From positions 434,001 through 498,000 of the forward strand of contig NZ_SRPF01000003.1 in assembly GCF_004785685.1 (NCBI RefSeq): a stretch of DNA of 64,000 nt. The letters run 5' to 3'. The notes beneath the pieces are model-generated. The model worked only from the letters and a program-made list of their open reading frames with translations, searched no databases and had not been told where the DNA came from. A program made the translations under genes and the position numbers. Origin of the DNA: Marinobacter confluentis (GTDB lineage: Bacteria; Pseudomonadota; Gammaproteobacteria; Pseudomonadales; Oleiphilaceae). Shown one piece after another: positions 60,425 through 64,000 of the stretch; positions within the stretch are counted from its first letter, which is position 1, and each line of letters begins with the position of its first letter.

Positions 60425-60927
60425 ACAACCCTCGGTTGCTCAAAGACACAGACCTACGCCAAAGCGAATTCCGTACCACTTTGTCAAAAATGCGAGGCTG
60501 AACTGGTTTATAAGGCGTCAAGGGATTGTCGCGACACAAATCCACTGACTTTCTGCACTGTTTTGAAGCAGATTGATTCGATATCAGCAAGAAGCGCAAT
60601 CATTTCGGGCATTTAGGATCTGCTTGTGGATAAAGTATTGAACAACCTTCGGATAAGACCGGGAGCACCGTATTTTAATCGTTATTAATCAGTTAGTTAA
60701 AGAATAAATCAAGGGCCTTGAAAAGGCGCTCAGGTGTGGATAACTTTATTGAAAACGTTTCTGAACACAGTTGCACAAGCTGCTGAAAGTGGTCGAATTT
60801 CGGGTTTTGCGGACGGACCCTGCTGGTTAAATTTTGCACATTCCCACTGTAATTGAGCAATTGAAGCGTTATACTGCGCGCCCTGTATTTGTACCCGTTT
60901 TTTACCCCGCTTTTCCGAGGTGATGTT
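60425..60927. promoter_or_regulatory. Non-coding region before mnmG with two perfect DnaA boxes
   Basis: 503 bases with no convincing gene. Two exact TTATCCACA boxes, both on the minus strand, occur at 60625-60633 and 60735-60743, with a poorer site (TTATCCGAA) at 60648-60656. Between them 60670-60712 is A+T-rich (ATTTTAATCGTTATTAATCA and more). The spot corresponds to the gidA side of the origin, where E. coli has its oriC and where some Pseudomonas carry a second DnaA-box cluster. Confidence 0.7.
60847..60875 (+). promoter_or_regulatory. Candidate promoter of mnmG
   Basis: CTGTAA (60847-60852), 17-base spacer, TATACT (60870-60875), about 53 bases before the chosen mnmG start. Confidence 0.5.
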
Positions 60928-62814
60928 GTGGAATATCCAACGCGTTTTGATGTCATTGTCATTGGTGGCGGCCATGCCGGTACCGAGGCCGCACTGGCGG
61001 CTGCGCGCATGGGCTCGCAGACGCTTTTGCTGACCCACAATATCGAAACCCTCGGGCAGATGTCCTGCAACCCCGCCATCGGCGGTATTGGCAAAAGCCA
61101 CCTGGTGAAAGAAATTGACGCCCTCGGTGGGGCTATGGCGAAGGCAACGGACCTGGCGGGCATCCAGTTCCGGGTTCTTAACAGCCGTAAGGGGCCGGCG
61201 GTGCGGGCCACCCGCGCCCAGGCGGACCGAGTGCTTTACAAAGCGGCCATCCGCGAGATTCTGGAAAACCAGGCCAACCTGACCCTGTTCCAGCAGGCGG
61301 CGGATGACCTGATTGTGGAAGGCGAGCGAGTGACCGGCGTAGTGACCCAGTCCGGTATCCGCTTCCGCGCGCCCACGGTTGTCCTCACCACCGGTACTTT
61401 CCTCGGTGGTGTTATTCACATCGGTATGGAAAAGCACGCCGGCGGCCGCGCCGGCGATGCCCCGGCCAACGCCCTGGCGCAGCGGCTGCGGGAACTGCCC
61501 TTCAACGTCGGGCGGCTGAAAACCGGAACTCCGCCGCGACTGGACGCGCGCAGCGTGGATTTTTCAGTCATGCAGCAGCAATGGGGCGATGACCCGGCGC
61601 CCGTCATGTCTTTCCTGGGTTCTCGGGACGACCATCCGGAGCAGGTGTGCTGCTACGTTACCCGCACCACCGAACAGACCCACGACATTATCCGCAGTGG
61701 CTTTGACCGCTCGCCCATGTTCGCTGGCAATATTGAAGGTATAGGTCCGCGCTACTGCCCGTCCATCGAGGATAAGGTCAATCGTTTTGCCGACAAGGAT
61801 TCCCACCAGATCTTTGTCGAGCCAGAAGGTCTGACCACCAACGAATTGTATCCCAACGGGATTTCCACCAGTCTGCCGTTTGATATCCAACTGGCGGCGG
61901 TACGCAGCATTCCCGGTTTCGAGAACGCCCATATCACCCGGCCGGGCTACGCCATTGAGTATGATTTCCTGAACCCTCAGGATCTGCGCCACACTCTGGA
62001 AACCAAATTTATCCAGGGCCTGTACTTCGCCGGTCAGATCAACGGTACCACCGGCTATGAAGAAGCCGGTGCCCAGGGTCTGCTGGCGGGCATCAACGCC
62101 GCCCTGAAGGCCCAGGAAAAGGACCCGTGGTATCCCCGCCGTGATGAAGCTTACCTGGGTGTGCTGGTCGACGACCTGATCACCATGGGCACTTCCGAGC
62201 CCTACCGGATGTTCACCAGCCGCGCCGAGTACCGCCTGATTCTGCGGGAAGACAACGCCGATCTGCGGCTGACCGAAACCGGCCACAGGCTGGGCCTGGT
62301 GGACGAGCATCGCTGGCAGGCCTTCAGCACCAAGCGCGAAGCCATTGCCGCAGAGCGCAACCGCCTGGAAACCACCCGGATTCATCCGGGTACCGCTGCT
62401 GGCGAGACCGCCAACAGCTTCCTGCGCCAGCCCATGACCCGTGACCAGTCTCTGGCGGAACTGCTGCGCCGCCCGGAAATCAACTATCACCACATCGCAG
62501 ATATGGCAGATGGACAGGCAGAGGATTCGAACGTCGCCGATCAGGTAGAGATCGAGATCAAATACGAGGGTTATATCTCTCGTCAGGCGGACGAGATTGA
62601 GCGTCTGCGCCGTAACGAGAACACCCGTCTGCCGGACGATCTGGATTTTGATGTGATCGGCGGCCTGTCCAACGAAATCCGCCAGAAACTGAAAGACGTG
62701 CGGCCGGAAACCGTGGCCCAGGCATCGCGGATTCAGGGCGTGACCCCGGCGGCGATCTCCCAGGTTCTGGTACACCTGAAAAAGCGCGACCTGCTGCGCA
62801 AACAGTCCGCCTGA
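60928..62814 (+). CDS. mnmG: tRNA uridine 5-carboxymethylaminomethyl modification enzyme MnmG (GidA)
   Basis: 628 residues from GTG 60928 (E. coli 629), with GAGGTG five bases upstream; an in-frame TTG at 60889 would add 13 residues that do not match the family. FAD-binding start [20 protein letters not shown], then [48 protein letters not shown] and [20 protein letters not shown]. With MnmE it modifies wobble U34. rsmG follows after eight bases. Confidence 0.97.
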   Translation: MEYPTRFDVIVIGGGHAGTEAALAAARMGSQTLLLTHNIETLGQMSCNPAIGGIGKSHLVKEIDALGGAMAKATDLAGIQFRVLNSRKGPAVRATRAQADRVLYKAAIREILENQANLTLFQQAADDLIVEGERVTGVVTQSGIRFRAPTVVLTTGTFLGGVIHIGMEKHAGGRAGDAPANALAQRLRELPFNVGRLKTGTPPRLDARSVDFSVMQQQWGDDPAPVMSFLGSRDDHPEQVCCYVTRTTEQTHDIIRSGFDRSPMFAGNIEGIGPRYCPSIEDKVNRFADKDSHQIFVEPEGLTTNELYPNGISTSLPFDIQLAAVRSIPGFENAHITRPGYAIEYDFLNPQDLRHTLETKFIQGLYFAGQINGTTGYEEAGAQGLLAGINAALKAQEKDPWYPRRDEAYLGVLVDDLITMGTSEPYRMFTSRAEYRLILREDNADLRLTETGHRLGLVDEHRWQAFSTKREAIAAERNRLETTRIHPGTAAGETANSFLRQPMTRDQSLAELLRRPEINYHHIADMADGQAEDSNVADQVEIEIKYEGYISRQADEIERLRRNENTRLPDDLDFDVIGGLSNEIRQKLKDVRPETVAQASRIQGVTPAAISQVLVHLKKRDLLRKQSA

Positions 62815-62822
62815 GCGCGCTC

Positions 62823-63470
62823 ATGAGCGACGCACTCTGGCAGCGCCAGCTCGCCGAAGGCTTGGCAGACATGGGTTTGGCACTGGATGAGTCGGTTCAG
62901 GCGCGGCTGCTGGCTTTTCTGGCGCTACTGAACAAATGGAATCGCGCCTATAACCTGACGGCGGTTCGGGACTCGAAACAGATGGTGTCTCGGCAACTGC
63001 TCGACAGCCTTAGCATTCTGCCCTTTGTCAGCACCGATCATCTGCTGGATGTTGGTGCCGGCGGCGGGCTGCCGGGCATTCCCCTGGCGATTGTGCGCCC
63101 ACAGTCCCGCTTTACCCTGCTGGACAGCAACAGCAAGAAAACCCGGTTTCTGACCCAGTGCGTGCTGGAGCTGGGCCTGAAGAATGTCGAAGTCATCCAC
63201 GGCCGCGCCGAGCAGTGTCAGCCGTCGCAGCCGTTCCAGCAGATCAGCAGCCGGGCCTTTACCGCCCTGGATAACATGGTGAACTGGTGCGGAGAATTAC
63301 TGGCAAATGACGGTGAGTTCCTTGCCATGAAAGGCCAGTTTCCGGATGATGAAGTGGCGGCTTTACCGGAACACTGGCAAGTGTCGCATCAGCAGACACT
63401 GTCTGTGCCCGGGTCTGAGGGTGACCGGCACCTGCTGATTGTCCGGCGGAGCCCGGATTCCCGGCTTTAA
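62823..63470 (+). CDS. rsmG: 16S rRNA (guanine-527-N7)-methyltransferase RsmG
   Basis: 215 residues. The SAM motif LLDVGAGGGLPGIPLAI lies at about 76-92. The N-terminal LLNKWNRAYNLTAVRD is the family signature, and the acidic/aromatic segment SSRAFTALDNMV is also conserved. Loss of the orthologue in E. coli gives low-level streptomycin resistance. It forms a unit with mnmG and is followed by parA after 17 bases. Confidence 0.96.
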   Translation: MSDALWQRQLAEGLADMGLALDESVQARLLAFLALLNKWNRAYNLTAVRDSKQMVSRQLLDSLSILPFVSTDHLLDVGAGGGLPGIPLAIVRPQSRFTLLDSNSKKTRFLTQCVLELGLKNVEVIHGRAEQCQPSQPFQQISSRAFTALDNMVNWCGELLANDGEFLAMKGQFPDDEVAALPEHWQVSHQQTLSVPGSEGDRHLLIVRRSPDSRL

Positions 63471-63487
63471 ACCACAGGAGGCGAGTC

Positions 63488-64000
63488 ATGGCGCGCGTAA
63501 TGGCGGTGACCAATCAAAAAGGCGGTGTGGGTAAAACCACCACCTGTGTCAACCTGGCCGCGTCTCTGGCTGCGATCAAGCGCCGTGTTCTGCTGGTGGA
63601 TATGGATCCTCAGGGTAATGCCACCATGGGCAGCGGCGTCGACAAGAACAGCCTGGAGCTTTCCGGCTACGACATGCTGACCAAGCGGGCGACTGCCGGT
63701 CAGGTCATTTTTCATGTAGAGGTCTCCGGGTTTGATATTCTGCCGGCCAACGGCGACCTCACCGCCGCGGAAGTCGAGCTGATGAACGAGATCGGCCGCG
63801 AGCATCGTTTGCGACTTGCCCTTAACACGGTCCGCGAAAACTACGATTACGTCCTGATTGACTGCCCGCCCTCGCTCAGCCTTCTGACCGTCAATGCCCT
63901 GTCAGCAGCGGATACGGTGCTGATTCCAATGCAGTGCGAATATTATGCGCTTGAGGGCCTGGCGGCGTTGATGAACACCGTTGAACAGATTCAGGAAACC
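63488..64000 (+). CDS. parA: Chromosome-partitioning ATPase ParA/Soj (cut by window edge)
   Basis: 171 codons to the right edge. Deviant Walker A NQKGGVGKTTTCVNLAASL at about 9-27 with the signature Lys, then VDMDPQGNATMGSG, the Walker B region YDYVLIDCPPSLSLLTVNAL and MQCEYYALEGLAAL. ParA drives segregation of ParB-parS complexes. An AGGAG site lies upstream. About 85-95 residues and the expected parB gene are outside the window. The two parS sites in recF are about 22 kb to the left. Confidence 0.97.
   Translation, partial: MARVMAVTNQKGGVGKTTTCVNLAASLAAIKRRVLLVDMDPQGNATMGSGVDKNSLELSGYDMLTKRATAGQVIFHVEVSGFDILPANGDLTAAEVELMNEIGREHRLRLALNTVRENYDYVLIDCPPSLSLLTVNALSAADTVLIPMQCEYYALEGLAALMNTVEQIQET

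Noticed and set aside
61564..62775. 403-codon minus-strand frame opposite mnmG
   Set aside because: Antisense shadow of a certain gene.

Overview
The window is a chromosomal origin region of a marine gammaproteobacterium, most likely Marinobacter or a close relative. I infer this from gene order that follows the Pseudomonas origin region almost gene for gene, moderately high G+C, a PomA/PomB-type (sodium) flagellar stator and a BCCT carrier. No database search was possible, so the genus is an inference.

Layout. 1-8041: prlC (cut by the left edge) divergent from a gamma-carbonic-anhydrase gene with a 29-bp-stem palindromic repeat between them, then an osmoregulated periplasmic glucan operon (a small coupled ORF, opgH, a Tat-exported opgG/opgD, and a membrane sulfatase-fold enzyme). 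8042-15463: a small heat-shock gene behind a sigma-32-like promoter, a PA4642-like gene, pomA/pomB, aroE, hemF, tsaC, dprA and a LysM gene of the TsaP type. 15836-23174: def, fmt, rsmB and trkA tightly packed, then glyQ-glyS. A tRNA-Pro(CGG) gene follows.

23343-38415 is accessory DNA lying between glyS and gyrB: a three-gene unit of low G+C (a membrane protein and two paralogous lipoproteins) beside the tRNA, an alkyl-DHAP-synthase-like flavoenzyme, a BCCT carrier, two divergent ABC exporters, gabT and several small or membrane proteins. 38488-46202 (minus strand) is gyrB-recF-[ABC1 kinase]-dnaN-dnaA. The ABC1 kinase gene interrupts the usual dnaN-recF junction, and recF carries two parS-type palindromes.

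46203-46795 is oriC, with DnaA boxes and A+T-rich stretches. To its right lie rpmH, rnpA, yidD, yidC and mnmE. The mnmE-mnmG neighbourhood typical of relatives is then split by about 10 kb holding a Sel1 lipoprotein with an EP repeat, a Cache-GGDEF-EAL protein, a DUF3833 lipoprotein, an RND efflux adaptor and pump, and a second EAL protein. The window ends with a non-coding stretch carrying two perfect DnaA boxes, then mnmG, rsmG and parA (cut by the right edge).

The core genes work together in replication initiation (dnaA, dnaN, oriC), segregation (parA, parS), translation and tRNA maturation (glyQS, fmt, def, tsaC, mnmE, mnmG, rnpA, rsmB, rsmG) and membrane insertion (yidC, yidD). The two c-di-GMP proteins and the efflux pump form a signalling and export block placed inside the origin region.
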